A DNA stretch of 64,000 nucleotides from Rhizobium gallicum bv. gallicum R602sp (GCF_000816845.1 NZ_CP006877.1:997501-1061500); one strand, 5' to 3'; positions 20,692 to 29,465 are shown, counted from the first letter of the stretch. Numbers and translations: made by a program. Notes: generated by a model not told the origin, from the letters alone.

Positions 20692-21075
20692 ATGAGCCAA
20701 GACAGTGCAAATTTTCCCCCTGTGGATCCCGTAAGGACCGGGATGCGGGGCTGCTGCCCGCGCTGCGGACAGGGAAAATTGTTCGATGGCGTGCTCGCGG
20801 TGAGGCCACGCTGTGCAGCCTGCGGCCTCGATTATTCCTTCGCCGATTCCGGCGATGGCCCCGCCGTCTTCGTCATTCTCATCGTCGGCTTCATCATCAT
20901 CGGCTCCGTGCTCTGGCTGGAGGTGAACTATTCGCCGCCGATCTGGCTGCACATTCTGCTGTTCGCTCCGTTGACGATCGCTCTTTCGCTGGTGGCGCTG
21001 CGTTGGTGCAAGGGCATCCTGATCGCCGTGCAATACCGCCACAATGCCCGTGAAGGACGCATTTCCAGTGACTGA
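20692..21075 (+). CDS. DUF983 family membrane protein
   Basis: A 127-residue protein with an N-terminal zinc-ribbon-like motif (GCCPRCGQGKLF and RCAACGLDYSF, two CxxC pairs) and two hydrophobic helices (VFVILIVGFIIIGSVLWLEV, ILLFAPLTIALSLVAL). DUF983 genes commonly lie next to SURF1 in alphaproteobacterial oxidase clusters, so a role in oxidase assembly is likely but unproven. Its end overlaps the SURF1 start. Confidence 0.85.
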   Translation: MSQDSANFPPVDPVRTGMRGCCPRCGQGKLFDGVLAVRPRCAACGLDYSFADSGDGPAVFVILIVGFIIIGSVLWLEVNYSPPIWLHILLFAPLTIALSLVALRWCKGILIAVQYRHNAREGRISSD

Positions 21076-21823
21076 TACCCAGGCCGTGGCTGCGCGTCGC
21101 AGGCTGCCGGTCTTCACCGGCATTGCCGTGCTGATTGCTCTCGCCATCCTCGTCTCGCTCGGCACCTGGCAGGTGGAGCGCCTGCATTGGAAGGAAGGGC
21201 TGATCGCCAGTATTGCGCAGCGCCGCGCCTCGTCGCCGGTACCGCTCGCCGATATCGAGCGGATGCTCGCCTCGGGCGGCGACATCGAGTACCGGCCCGT
21301 CACGACAACCGGCCGTTATGTGAACAACAAGGAGCGGCACTTCTTCGCCACCTGGCGCGGCCAGACAGGCTATTACATCTACACCCCGCTTGAGCTTGCC
21401 GGCGGACGCTACCTCTTCGTCAATCGCGGCTTCGTTCCTTTTGAGAACAAGGAGCCGGAAATGCGCATGCAGGGCCAACTGACCGGCGAGCAGATGGTCA
21501 CCGGCCTGACGCGCAAAAAGTTGCCTGGAAAACCTTCCCGGCTTGTACCGGACAACGATGTCGCTAAGAACATCTTCTACTGGAAAGACCTCGACGTGAT
21601 GGCAGCAAGCACTGGTCTCAACAAGGCGAGCGTCTTGCCCTTCTTCGTCGATGCCGATTCGACGCCCAATCCGAAAGGCCTGCCGATCGGCGGCGTCACC
21701 GACGTCGACCTGCCGAACAACCACTTGCAATATGCCTTTACTTGGTATGGCCTGGCGGCGGTGCTGGTCGTGATCGTTGCGATCTCGTGGTTCCGCGGGC
21801 GCGGCAAGCCGGCCTCGCAATAG
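21068..21823 (+). CDS. SURF1 family cytochrome oxidase assembly protein
   Basis: SURF1 helps insert heme a into subunit I. The 251-residue protein has the usual two-helix architecture: an N-terminal helix in VFTGIAVLIALAILVSLGTWQVERL (the GTWQ..R signature) and a C-terminal one in AFTWYGLAAVLVVIVAI. Between them are YRPVTTTGRY and RYLFVNRGFVP. The GTG at 21068, with GAAGGA upstream and overlapping the DUF983 stop, is preferred; an ATG at 21044 would add 8 residues. Confidence 0.9.
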   Translation: MTDTQAVAARRRLPVFTGIAVLIALAILVSLGTWQVERLHWKEGLIASIAQRRASSPVPLADIERMLASGGDIEYRPVTTTGRYVNNKERHFFATWRGQTGYYIYTPLELAGGRYLFVNRGFVPFENKEPEMRMQGQLTGEQMVTGLTRKKLPGKPSRLVPDNDVAKNIFYWKDLDVMAASTGLNKASVLPFFVDADSTPNPKGLPIGGVTDVDLPNNHLQYAFTWYGLAAVLVVIVAISWFRGRGKPASQ

Positions 21824-21886
21824 TATCGCTTCAATTCCTTCTTATATTGGGCTAGACAGCCCCTATCCCAGATTACCGGACATGAC

Positions 21887-22891
21887 ATGAACATAGCGGC
21901 GAAACCTCCATTGACGATCAGGCTTTGCGGACCGCGCGGCTTCTGCGCCGGCGTCGACCGCGCCATCCAGATCGTCGTGCTGGCGCTGAAGTCCTATGGC
22001 GCGCCCGTCTACGTCCGCCACGAGATCGTACATAACCGCTACGTCGTCGAGGGACTGGAGGCCAAGGGCGCGGTCTTCGTTGAAGAACTCGATGAAATAC
22101 CGGCAGAGCACCGAGCCCAGCCCGTCGTTTTTTCTGCGCACGGCGTCCCGAAGTCCGTTCCCGAAGATGCGAACGCCCGCAATCTTTTCTATCTCGATGC
22201 CACCTGTCCGCTGGTTTCCAAGGTTCACAAGCAGGCGATGCGGCACAATCGCCTCGGCCGCCATGTCGTGCTGATCGGCCATGCCGGTCATCCGGAAGTC
22301 ATCGGCACGATGGGTCAGCTTCCCGAGGGCTCGGTCTCGCTGATCGAGACGGTCGAAGACGCCGATGCCTATCAGCCTGCCGATCCCGACAATCTGGGCT
22401 ACGTGACCCAGACGACGCTTTCGGTCGACGACACGGCCGGCGTGATTGCGCGTCTCGAGCAGCGTTTCCCGAAGCTGACGGCACCCGCCGCCGACTCGAT
22501 CTGCTATGCCACGACCAACCGCCAGGAAGTGGTCAAGCAGGCCGCATCCGGCTGCGACCTCTTCATCATCGTCGGTGCGCCGAATTCCTCCAACTCCAAG
22601 CGCCTTGTCGAAGTCGCGCTGAGGGCAGGGGCAAAGAAGTCGATCCTCGTGCAGCGCGCCGCTGAACTGGACTGGAACGAGATAGGTCCGATTTCGACGC
22701 TTGGCCTTTCCGCCGGTGCCTCCGCGCCGGAAGTGATCGTCAACGAGATCATCGAGGCCTTCCGGGCGCGTTTCGACGCCAGGGTGGAGCTTGCCGAGAC
22801 CGTGCAGGAAAACGAGCATTTCCTGGTCAACCGGGAACTGCGCAACATCGAGCTGACGACGGCTGACATGGCTTTTGTGAACGGGGATTAG
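21887..22891 (+). CDS. ispH: 4-hydroxy-3-methylbut-2-enyl diphosphate reductase
   Basis: IspH (LytB) makes IPP and DMAPP in the last step of the MEP isoprenoid pathway. The 334-residue protein has the three cysteines of its iron-sulfur cluster in [10 protein letters not shown] (Cys20), [11 protein letters not shown] and [22 protein letters not shown] and [14 protein letters not shown] (here [10 protein letters not shown]) are further family motifs. It is about 60 bases after the SURF1 gene; prenyl supply for heme O and quinones is a plausible reason for this neighbourhood. Confidence 0.96.
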   Translation: MNIAAKPPLTIRLCGPRGFCAGVDRAIQIVVLALKSYGAPVYVRHEIVHNRYVVEGLEAKGAVFVEELDEIPAEHRAQPVVFSAHGVPKSVPEDANARNLFYLDATCPLVSKVHKQAMRHNRLGRHVVLIGHAGHPEVIGTMGQLPEGSVSLIETVEDADAYQPADPDNLGYVTQTTLSVDDTAGVIARLEQRFPKLTAPAADSICYATTNRQEVVKQAASGCDLFIIVGAPNSSNSKRLVEVALRAGAKKSILVQRAAELDWNEIGPISTLGLSAGASAPEVIVNEIIEAFRARFDARVELAETVQENEHFLVNRELRNIELTTADMAFVNGD

Positions 22892-22933
22892 AGGCTTGGA
22901 TCGTGCCGCTTACCCTCCTCTGCCGTGCCGGGC

Positions 22934-23060
22934 ATCTCCCCCACAAAGGGGGAGATCGGCAGTAGCACCGTCTCCGGCAATCGCGACGAAGACGATAGAG
23001 TGCAAGGCAAGACGCATGCTTTTGATCTCCCCCTTGTGGGGGAGATGTCACGAAGTGACA
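22934..23060. repeat. RIME-like palindromic intergenic element
   Basis: Two perfect hairpins, ATCTCCCCC/GGGGGAGAT at 22934-22956 and again at 23025-23046, flank a 68-base spacer. A third small stem, GTCAC/GTGAC, is at 23047-23059. Paired palindromes of this sequence are typical of Rhizobium intergenic mosaic elements. It fills most of the 231-base gap between ispH and thrB and could act as a bidirectional terminator or mRNA stabiliser. Confidence 0.7.
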
Positions 23061-23122
23061 AAGGGGGGTATCCCCATGCGCTTCACCACTGCCCCTTTGC
23101 GTATTTAATGTGAGAGCCCTCC

Positions 23123-24088
23123 TTGGCAGTCTATACCGATATTTCAGAAGACGATTTGAAGTGGTTTTTGACGGAGTATGATGCCGGCACTTTGCTTTCC
23201 TACAAGGGGATTGCCGAAGGCGTCGAAAATTCCAACTTCCTGCTGCACACCACCAAAAAGCCGCTGATCCTCACGCTCTACGAAAAGCGCGTCGAAAAGG
23301 CAGACCTGCCGTTCTTCCTCGGCCTGATGCAGCATCTTGCTGCCCGCGGCGTGTCCTGCCCGCTGCCCCTTCCGCGCAAGGACGGTGCGCTGCTCGGTAC
23401 GCTTTCGGACCGACCGGCGGCGCTCATTTCCTTCCTCGAAGGCATGTGGCTGAGGAAGCCCGAGGCCAAACATTGCCGCGAAGTCGGCAAGGCCCTGGCG
23501 CAGATGCATATCGCCGCCGAAGGTTTCGAACTGAAGCGGCCGAACGCGCTGTCGCTGGAGGGCTGGAAGTTGCTTTGGGATAAGTCCGAGGCGCGCGCCG
23601 ACGAAGTCGAGAAGGGCTTGTCTGCCGAAATCCGGGGCGAGATCGATTTCCTCTCCGCCCACTGGCCAAAGGACCTTCCGGCCGGCGTCATTCATGCCGA
23701 TCTCTTCCCCGACAACGTCTTCTTCCTCGGCGATGAGCTGTCCGGCCTGATCGATTTCTATTTCGCCTGCAACGATCTGCTTGCCTACGACGTCTCGATC
23801 ATTCTCAACGCCTGGTGCTTTGAAAAGGACGGAGCCTACAACATCACCAAGGGCACTGCCATGTTGGAAGGCTACCAGAGTGTTCGGCCGCTCAACAGTG
23901 CCGAACTCGCAGCGCTTCGTGTGCTTGCGCGAGGTTCTGCGCTCCGCTTCTTCCTGACTCGCCTCTATGACTGGCTGACGACGCCGGAAGGCGCAATGGT
24001 CACCAAGAAGGATCCGCTCGAATACCTGCGCAAGCTGCGCTTCCACCGGCAGGTCGCATCGGCCGTTGAATACGGGCTTTCGGCATGA
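23123..24088 (+). CDS. thrB: homoserine kinase (APH-fold ThrB)
   Basis: Phosphorylates homoserine for threonine synthesis, feeding ThrC (encoded at 42.6-44.0 kb). The 321-residue protein belongs to the aminoglycoside-phosphotransferase-fold homoserine kinases of alphaproteobacteria. It has the [13 protein letters not shown] nucleotide loop, [13 protein letters not shown] (catalytic HxDxxxxN) and [11 protein letters not shown] (metal-binding Asp). The start is a TTG giving MAVYTDIS, the conserved N-terminus; the ribosome site is weak. Its 3' end overlaps rnhA by 4 bases. Confidence 0.92.
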   Translation: MAVYTDISEDDLKWFLTEYDAGTLLSYKGIAEGVENSNFLLHTTKKPLILTLYEKRVEKADLPFFLGLMQHLAARGVSCPLPLPRKDGALLGTLSDRPAALISFLEGMWLRKPEAKHCREVGKALAQMHIAAEGFELKRPNALSLEGWKLLWDKSEARADEVEKGLSAEIRGEIDFLSAHWPKDLPAGVIHADLFPDNVFFLGDELSGLIDFYFACNDLLAYDVSIILNAWCFEKDGAYNITKGTAMLEGYQSVRPLNSAELAALRVLARGSALRFFLTRLYDWLTTPEGAMVTKKDPLEYLRKLRFHRQVASAVEYGLSA

Positions 24089-24525
24089 AGCACGTCGATA
24101 TTTTCACCGACGGCGCGTGCTCAGGCAATCCCGGTCCTGGCGGTTGGGGCGCGATCCTGCGTTATGGCGACATTGAAAAGGAACTCTCCGGCGGCGAGGC
24201 GGAGACGACCAATAACCGCATGGAGTTGATGGCGGCGATTTCGGCGCTCTCGGCGCTGAAGACGCCCTGCGAGGTCGACCTCTATACCGACAGCGCCTAC
24301 GTCAAGGACGGGATTTCCAAGTGGATTTTCGGCTGGAAGAAAAACGGCTGGAAGACCGCGGACAAGAAACCGGTGAAGAATGCCGAGCTCTGGCAGGCGC
24401 TGGAGGAAGCCAGCAACAAGCATAAAGTGACGCTCCACTGGATCAAGGGCCATGCCGGCCATCCGGAGAACGAGCGTGCCGACGAGTTGGCGCGCATGGG
24501 CATGGCGCCCTTCAAGAGGCGGTAG
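24085..24525 (+). CDS. rnhA: ribonuclease HI
   Basis: Cleaves RNA in RNA-DNA hybrids, removing primers and R-loops. The 146-residue protein has [16 protein letters not shown] (first catalytic Asp), [13 protein letters not shown] (Glu), [11 protein letters not shown] (Asp) and [19 protein letters not shown] (Asp and the substrate-handle region). It overlaps thrB by ATGA, as in many alphaproteobacteria. Confidence 0.96.
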   Translation: MKHVDIFTDGACSGNPGPGGWGAILRYGDIEKELSGGEAETTNNRMELMAAISALSALKTPCEVDLYTDSAYVKDGISKWIFGWKKNGWKTADKKPVKNAELWQALEEASNKHKVTLHWIKGHAGHPENERADELARMGMAPFKRR

Positions 24526-24549
24526 GGCGGCAAATCCGGGGAGGTGATA

Positions 24550-25353
24550 TTGCGCATCATTTCGCTGAATGCCTGGGGCGGCAAGCTGCATCGGCCGCTG
24601 ATGGACTATTTCCGGGCTGCTGAGGCGGACGTGCTCTGCCTCCAGGAGGTTACCCGTTCCGTGACCGTCAAGAGCGACTGGCTGGAATATCGCGATGGCA
24701 GCCACATCCTGCCGCAGCGCGCCAACCTTTTCGAGGAGATCAAGGCGGTTCTTCCCGAGCATGACGCCTTCTTCTCGCCGACGGCGAGAGGCGAGCTTTT
24801 TGATGACGAAAACAGCGTGCCTTCGGAATTCGGTCTTGCGACGTTCGTGCATCGGTCGGTTGCGGTCATCGGCCACGCCGCAGATTTCGTGCATGGCGAA
24901 TTCTCGGCAGATAGCTACGGAGAGCATCCGCGCGCCCGCAACGCCCATGCCCTCCGCCTTTTCGACTATGGGGCCGGTCAAGCGATCACGATCGCCCACC
25001 TGCATGGCCTGCGTGACATGGCCGGCAAGGGCGATACGCCCGCACGCCGGGGTCAAGCCGACGCGCTAGTCAGCTTGATCGGGCAGATCTGGCGCAAGGG
25101 CGAGCCTCTCGTCGTCTGCGGCGACTTCAACGTGCTGCCCGGAAGCGTCATGTTCGATGTGCTCGGTGGTTTCGGCCTCACCGATCTCGTCACTTCCCGC
25201 GGCTTCACGGATACGAGAACATCGCACTATGCCAAAGACGGGCGTTTTGCGGATTATATGCTGGTGACGCCTGAAGTCGGGGTCGTGCGCTTCGACGTCG
25301 TCGGGGAACCGGAAGTGTCCGACCATCGGCCGCTCTTGCTGGACATTGGGTAG
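24550..25353 (+). CDS. endonuclease/exonuclease/phosphatase family protein
   Basis: A 267-residue protein of the DNase I-like EEP fold. It begins with RIISLNAWGGKL (catalytic Asn), then DVLCLQEVTRS (metal-binding Glu), VVCGDFNVLPGS (GDFN) and EVSDHRPLLLDI (SDH). No signal peptide is seen. It may cleave nucleic acid, a sugar phosphate or a phosphoinositide-like substrate; the sequence does not decide. A GGGGAGG site fits a TTG start at 24550 best; GTG at 24544 is in frame too. Confidence 0.82.
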   Translation: MRIISLNAWGGKLHRPLMDYFRAAEADVLCLQEVTRSVTVKSDWLEYRDGSHILPQRANLFEEIKAVLPEHDAFFSPTARGELFDDENSVPSEFGLATFVHRSVAVIGHAADFVHGEFSADSYGEHPRARNAHALRLFDYGAGQAITIAHLHGLRDMAGKGDTPARRGQADALVSLIGQIWRKGEPLVVCGDFNVLPGSVMFDVLGGFGLTDLVTSRGFTDTRTSHYAKDGRFADYMLVTPEVGVVRFDVVGEPEVSDHRPLLLDIG

Positions 25354-25511
25354 CCTTCAGCACGGGTTGCCTCCAATATCGACGCCTCGTCGTTATTCAG
25401 ACTAAGAAACTGCCTAAATAGCGAGCATTGCAACGGACTGTTTCGCGGCCCAGGTGGGAAAGCCGTTGTAAATGAAAGATTTGTAAAAACTGGCATATGG
25501 CTTGCTTACCC

Positions 25512-25527
25512 GTCTTGTATGCAAGAC
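25512..25527 (+). promoter_or_regulatory. probable GntR operator over the start codon
   Basis: GTCTTG-TATG-CAAGAC is a perfect 6+6 inverted repeat centred on the ATG of the GntR gene at 25519. The core TTGTATGCAA resembles the TTGTATACAA type of site bound by FCD-class GntR regulators. Binding here would block transcription or translation initiation, giving autoregulation. Confidence 0.5.
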
Positions 25528-26265
25528 AGCCATACATCCGAAAGCACACAGAGCAACATCGAAGAGGCCATCGTTTCGGGCATTCTTTCCGCCCGGATCC
25601 GGCCCGGCACGCGGCTCAGCGAAAACCAGCTTGCGTCAGTCTTCGGCGTTTCGCGAACCCGTGTGCGCGAGGCGATGATGAGGCTCGAAACGCGCGGCAT
25701 CGTCACCGTGAGCCCCCGGCGGGGCTGGTTTGTGGTCGAGCCGTCCGCTGAAGAGGCGATGACCGTCTATGAGGCAAGGCGTGCTATCGAATCCGGCCTG
25801 CTGCGGGGCATGCGCGCGCTGACGCACGAGGGCCGCACGGTTCTCGTCTCCCACCTCGACGAGGAAAAGGCTGCGATGGCTGCAGGCGACCGCCAGCGCC
25901 TCACCTGCCTCATGGGTGACTTCCATATCCGCATCGCCGAACTCGGCGGCAACCCGATCCTTGTCGACATCCTGCGCGATCTGACTGCCAGGACAATCCT
26001 GATTTCGATGCTCTATCAGTCGGAATTTCACGCAGTCCAATCTCATGAGGGGCATTGCCGCATCTTCGAGGCCATGGCAGCAGGCGATTTCGTCAAGGCC
26101 GCCGAGCTCTCCGTCGAACATCTGGACGAGGTGGAAACGGGCCTGGACCTCACGACCCGCCCGGACCCACTCTCGGAATTGCGCAGCTCGCTGTCGCTGC
26201 CTCCCAAGACGATGTCTTCCCAACCGGCAGGCACACGAAAAACCGCAACTTCAAAGGAGAAATGA
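25519..26265 (+). CDS. GntR family transcriptional regulator (FCD class)
   Basis: A 248-residue regulator. The N-terminal winged helix shows IRPGTRLSENQLASVFGVSRTRVREAMMRLETRGIV (recognition helix VSRTRVREA). The C-terminal FCD ligand-binding domain starts near AMTVYEARRAIESGL and has metal-ligand-like FHIRIAELGGN and SHEGHCRIFEAMAAGD. It is directly upstream of an ABC transporter operon, 4 bases from its binding-protein gene, so it very likely controls that operon. The effector is unknown. Confidence 0.9.
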   Translation: MQDSHTSESTQSNIEEAIVSGILSARIRPGTRLSENQLASVFGVSRTRVREAMMRLETRGIVTVSPRRGWFVVEPSAEEAMTVYEARRAIESGLLRGMRALTHEGRTVLVSHLDEEKAAMAAGDRQRLTCLMGDFHIRIAELGGNPILVDILRDLTARTILISMLYQSEFHAVQSHEGHCRIFEAMAAGDFVKAAELSVEHLDEVETGLDLTTRPDPLSELRSSLSLPPKTMSSQPAGTRKTATSKEK

Positions 26266-26269
26266 ACAC

Positions 26270-27055
26270 ATGCTGACACGAAGAACATTCTTTGCAATCG
26301 CAACCCTCGCAGCCGCTGTCGGCTTCGGTTCGGTTTCCCATGCCGATGCGCTTGCCGACATCACCGCGCGCGGCACGCTGCGCGTCGCCGTCCCACAGGA
26401 TTTTCCGCCGTTCGGCAGCGTCGGCACCGATATGGCGCCGATGGGCTATGACATCGACATGGCCAATCTGATTGCCGAAAAAATCGGCGTCAAAACCGAA
26501 CTCGTGCCGGTCACCAGCGCCAACCGCATTCCCTATCTGCAGACGAACAAGGTCGATCTGGTTATTTCCAGCCTCGGCAAGAATCCGGACCGCGAAAAGG
26601 TCATCGATTTCTCCGCGGCCTATGCTCCCTTCTATAACGGCGTGTTCGCACCAGGTGATCTTTCCGTCGCCAAGGTGGAAGATCTTGCCGGCAAGACGGT
26701 CGGCGTCACCCGCGGCGCCGTCGAAGACCTCGAACTGACGAAGATCGCGTCTGCCGATGTCACGATCAAGCGCTACGAGGATAACAACGGCACGATTTCC
26801 GCCTTTCTCTCCGGTCAGGTCGAGGCTGTTGCAACCGGCAACGTCGTTGCCGCCGCCATTCTTGCCAAGAACCCCCCGAAGCGACCCGAGCTGAAGTTCC
26901 TGATCAAGAACTCGCCCTGCTACATCGGCCTCAGCAAGGAGCAGCCAGCGCTTCTTGAAAAGGTGAACGGCATCATCGCGGCCGCCAAGGCCGATGGTTC
27001 GCTGAACGCCATTGCCCAGAAGTGGCTCGGCGCCGACCTCCCGAAAGACCTCTAA
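26270..27055 (+). CDS. amino-acid-type ABC transporter substrate-binding protein
   Basis: A 261-residue periplasmic solute-binding protein of family 3. The leader MLTRRTFFAIATLAAAV contains twin arginines and may use the Tat route. The mature part has GTLRVAVPQDFPPFG, GYDIDMANLIAEKIGV, VDLVISSLGKNPDREKVIDFS and LAGKTVGVTRGAVEDLEL, typical of polar amino acid binders. The substrate cannot be read from sequence. It follows the GntR gene and has its own GGAGA site. Confidence 0.88.
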   Translation: MLTRRTFFAIATLAAAVGFGSVSHADALADITARGTLRVAVPQDFPPFGSVGTDMAPMGYDIDMANLIAEKIGVKTELVPVTSANRIPYLQTNKVDLVISSLGKNPDREKVIDFSAAYAPFYNGVFAPGDLSVAKVEDLAGKTVGVTRGAVEDLELTKIASADVTIKRYEDNNGTISAFLSGQVEAVATGNVVAAAILAKNPPKRPELKFLIKNSPCYIGLSKEQPALLEKVNGIIAAAKADGSLNAIAQKWLGADLPKDL

Positions 27056-27069
27056 AAACCGGTCCAGCA

Positions 27070-27097
27070 TGGTCATCCCGCCACCGCGGGGTGACCA
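27070..27097 (+). promoter_or_regulatory. intercistronic hairpin after the binding-protein gene
   Basis: TGGTCATCCCGC (27070-27081) pairs with GCGGGGTGACCA (27086-27097) through 12 positions with one G-U, and a 4-base loop. No T-run follows. Such stems after the binding-protein gene often stabilise its message or attenuate read-through, giving more binding protein than permease. Confidence 0.5.
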
Positions 27098-27130
27098 CTC
27101 GCCGTCGGTAATCAAAGAGGGGACAGTGTC

Positions 27131-27802
27131 TTGAGCTACCATTTCGAATTCGGTTGGCTGCTTCAATATTACCCGCAGATCGTCAAGGGAATCGTGATCA
27201 CCATCGAGCTGATCTCGATTGGCGGCGTGCTCGGCATTTTGCTCGGCACCTTCTGTGCCTGGGTGCGCGCGCTCGGCCCGGCCTGGCTGAAGCCCGTCGT
27301 TGCGGCCTATGTCGAGCTGATCCGCAATACGCCGTTCCTGATCCAGCTCTTCTTCATCTTCTTCGGCCTGCCGTCGCTCGGTCTGCAGCTTTCTGAGCTG
27401 ACGGCCGCCAATCTTGCCATGATCGTCAACCTCGGGGCCTATAGCTGCGAGATCATCCGCGCCGGCATCCAGGCGACGCCGAAGGGACAGTTCGAGGCGG
27501 GCGCAAGTCTTGCCATGACGCCTTTCGAAACCTTTCGACATGTCGTTCTCGTGCCGTCGCTCCAGCGCATCTGGCCGGCACTCTCCTCGCAGGTGGTGAT
27601 CGTCATGCTCGGCTCCTCCGTCGTGTCGCAGATCGCCGCCGAGGACCTGACCTTTGCCGCCAACTTCATCCAGTCGCGAACCTTCCGCGCCTTCGAAGCC
27701 TACATCGTCTCGACGGCCCTCTATCTGGCGCTGGCGATCCTGCTCCGGCAGCTTTTGATGGTGGCCGGCGGGTTCATCTTCCCGAGGAGACTTGTCCGAT
27801 GA
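27131..27802 (+). CDS. amino acid ABC transporter permease (first)
   Basis: A 223-residue inner-membrane permease of the HisMQ class. It has about five hydrophobic helices and the cytoplasmic loop GIQATPKGQFEAGASLAMTPFETFRHVVLPS-like EAA motif (here HVVLVPSLQRIWPAL), which contacts the ATPase. The N-terminal ELIRNTPFLIQLFFIFFGLP is characteristic of polar amino acid permeases. The start is TTG with AGAGGGGA upstream. It overlaps the next permease by 4 bases. Confidence 0.9.
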   Translation: MSYHFEFGWLLQYYPQIVKGIVITIELISIGGVLGILLGTFCAWVRALGPAWLKPVVAAYVELIRNTPFLIQLFFIFFGLPSLGLQLSELTAANLAMIVNLGAYSCEIIRAGIQATPKGQFEAGASLAMTPFETFRHVVLVPSLQRIWPALSSQVVIVMLGSSVVSQIAAEDLTFAANFIQSRTFRAFEAYIVSTALYLALAILLRQLLMVAGGFIFPRRLVR

Positions 27803-28458
27803 TAGAGTTCACGCTCTGGGATATCCTGCGTAACCTGCTGCTCGCCACGCGTTGGACGGTTCTGCTCTCGCTCGTTTCCTTCATCGGGGGCGGCACGGTC
27901 GGGCTCGGCCTGCTCTTCCTGCGCATCAGCAAGCGGAAGTCGCTGCGGGCGCTTGCAAAATACTACATCGAGCTTTTTCAAGGCACGCCGCTCCTAATGC
28001 AGCTCTTCATCGCCTTCTTCGGTCTCGGCCTTTTCGGCATCGACGTGCCGGCATGGCTTGCCGCCGGCCTGGCATTGATCCTGTGGGCCGCCGCCTTCCT
28101 CGCCGAAATCTGGCGCGGCTGCGTCGAAGCGGTTGCGAAAGGCCAATGGGAAGCCTCCTCCAGCCTCGGCATGGGCAGGCTGCAGCAGATGCGCTACGTC
28201 ATCCTACCGCAGGCGCTGAGGGTCGCCGTGCCGCCGACGGTCGGCTTCTCCGTCCAGGTCGTCAAGGGAACGGCGCTCACCTCGATCATAGGCTTCGTCG
28301 AACTATCGAAGGCAGGCACCGTCGTCACCAACGCCACCTTCCAGCCCTTCACTGTCTACGGGCTCGTCGCTCTTATCTATTTTGCGCTTTGCTGGCCTCT
28401 GTCGAAGAGCAGCCAGATCCTCGAAAGGAAGCTCAATGTCGCTCATCGAAATCACTGA
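27799..28458 (+). CDS. amino acid ABC transporter permease (second)
   Basis: A 219-residue partner permease. ELFQGTPLLMQLFIAFFGLG near residue 60 and the EAA loop AVAKGQWEASSSLGMGRLQQMRYVILPQALR place it in the same HisMQ class. The pair would form the heteromeric channel. The C-terminus overlaps the ATPase gene's start by 23 bases. Confidence 0.9.
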   Translation: MIEFTLWDILRNLLLATRWTVLLSLVSFIGGGTVGLGLLFLRISKRKSLRALAKYYIELFQGTPLLMQLFIAFFGLGLFGIDVPAWLAAGLALILWAAAFLAEIWRGCVEAVAKGQWEASSSLGMGRLQQMRYVILPQALRVAVPPTVGFSVQVVKGTALTSIIGFVELSKAGTVVTNATFQPFTVYGLVALIYFALCWPLSKSSQILERKLNVAHRNH

Positions 28459-29161
28459 AGTCCGCAAGAGCTATGGCACGAACGAGGTGCTGAAGGGCAT
28501 CAACCTGGATGTGGAGCCGGGCGAGGTCATTGCCGTCATCGGCAAGAGCGGCTCGGGAAAATCAACGCTGCTGCGCTGCATCAACGGCCTCGAGACCATC
28601 ACCCGAGGATCGATCTCGGTGGCCGGCGCCCAGCTTCTGGACGACGAATTGCATCTGAAGGCGCTCAGGTTGAAGGTCGGCATGATCTTCCAGCAGTTCA
28701 ATCTCTTCCCTCACCTGACGGCCGGCGGCAATGTCATGCTGTCGCAGTCGGTCGTCAAGAAGACGCCGAAGGCAGAGGCTGAAGCGGTCGCCCGCAAGAT
28801 GCTCGATCGCGTCGGTCTCGGTCACAAGTTCGACGCCTATCCCGACGAGCTTTCCGGCGGCCAGCAGCAGCGTGTCGCGATTGCCCGGGCGCTTGCCATG
28901 CAGCCGATCGCGCTGCTGTGCGACGAGATCACCTCCGCCCTCGACCCGGAACTCGTCGCCGAGGTTCTGGCTGTCGTGCGGGAGCTTGCCTCCGAGGGCA
29001 TGACATTGCTGATGGTGACGCACGAGATGAAATTCGCCCGCGACGTCTGCAGCCGCGTCGTCTTCATGCACCAGGGCCGCGTCCACGAAATCGGCCCGCC
29101 GGAAGAAGTCTTCGCCAACCCGAAAACCGCCGAACTCAAGCAGTTCCTCGGCGTGCATTAG
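28436..29161 (+). CDS. amino acid ABC transporter ATP-binding protein
   Basis: A 241-residue ABC ATPase of the GlnQ/HisP class. Walker A is GKSGSGKST, the Q-loop is in IFQQFNLFPH, the signature LSGGQQQRV, Walker B ALLCDEITSALDP and the switch histidine in VTHEMKFA. The ATG at 28436 (MSLIEITEVRKSYG) lies within the end of the second permease gene, with GAAAGG upstream. It completes a GntR-binding protein-permease-permease-ATPase operon. Confidence 0.93.
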   Translation: MSLIEITEVRKSYGTNEVLKGINLDVEPGEVIAVIGKSGSGKSTLLRCINGLETITRGSISVAGAQLLDDELHLKALRLKVGMIFQQFNLFPHLTAGGNVMLSQSVVKKTPKAEAEAVARKMLDRVGLGHKFDAYPDELSGGQQQRVAIARALAMQPIALLCDEITSALDPELVAEVLAVVRELASEGMTLLMVTHEMKFARDVCSRVVFMHQGRVHEIGPPEEVFANPKTAELKQFLGVH

Positions 29162-29174
29162 GGGGCGTTCGCGT

Positions 29175-29366
29175 GTGCTATCCCGCCGCATCAGGGAAAG
29201 CCGCGAAAGCCAAGCGTCTTTCCGCTGTTGCCAATGCGGCTTGCGCACCCATGCCGACCACAATGCTGCAATCAACATCCTGCGTCGGGACACGGCGTCT
29301 ATGATCGTGGAGGAAGGGCAGCGGCTCTGCGTTGAAGCGATAACGATCGGCGGAGCTTCGCTCTGA
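29175..29366 (+). pseudogene. TnpB (IS200/IS605 OrfB) C-terminal relic
   Basis: About 60 codons remain of the C-terminus of a TnpB RNA-guided nuclease. ESRESQASFRCCQCGLRTHADHNAAINIL matches the second half of the TnpB zinc ribbon (CxxCG) and the final RuvC motif, D in HADHNAAINI. The tail after it (RRDTASMIVEEGQRL) resembles rhizobial TnpB ends. The first zinc-ribbon half, the rest of RuvC and the whole N-terminus are gone. The relic begins about 13 bases after the ATPase stop. Confidence 0.8.
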
Positions 29367-29396
29367 ACAAGTCGGCATAACGCTTGGGATAACGCA

Positions 29397-29437
29397 TGCC
29401 TGCAATCGCTTCGGCTCTCGGCAGGCAACGAGAGCCG
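29397..29437 (+). other. possible RNA pseudoknot behind the TnpB relic
   Basis: Two perfect stems are interleaved. TGCCTGC (29397-29403) pairs with GCAGGCA (29421-29427), and CGGCTCTCG (29412-29420) with CGAGAGCCG (29429-29437). The order 1-2-1'-2' with no base between 2 and 1' is an H-type pseudoknot. It starts 30 bases after the TnpB relic stop, where the guide-RNA scaffold of TnpB elements is encoded. Expression is not shown. Confidence 0.45.
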
Positions 29438-29465
29438 GTCGAGCCTTCCGAGCAACCGGGCGCCT

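Noticed and set aside
29175..29366. TldR-type (nuclease-dead TnpB repressor) next to an ABC transporter
   Set aside because: TldR proteins keep almost the full TnpB length. Only about 60 C-terminal codons remain here, with no RNA-binding N-terminus.
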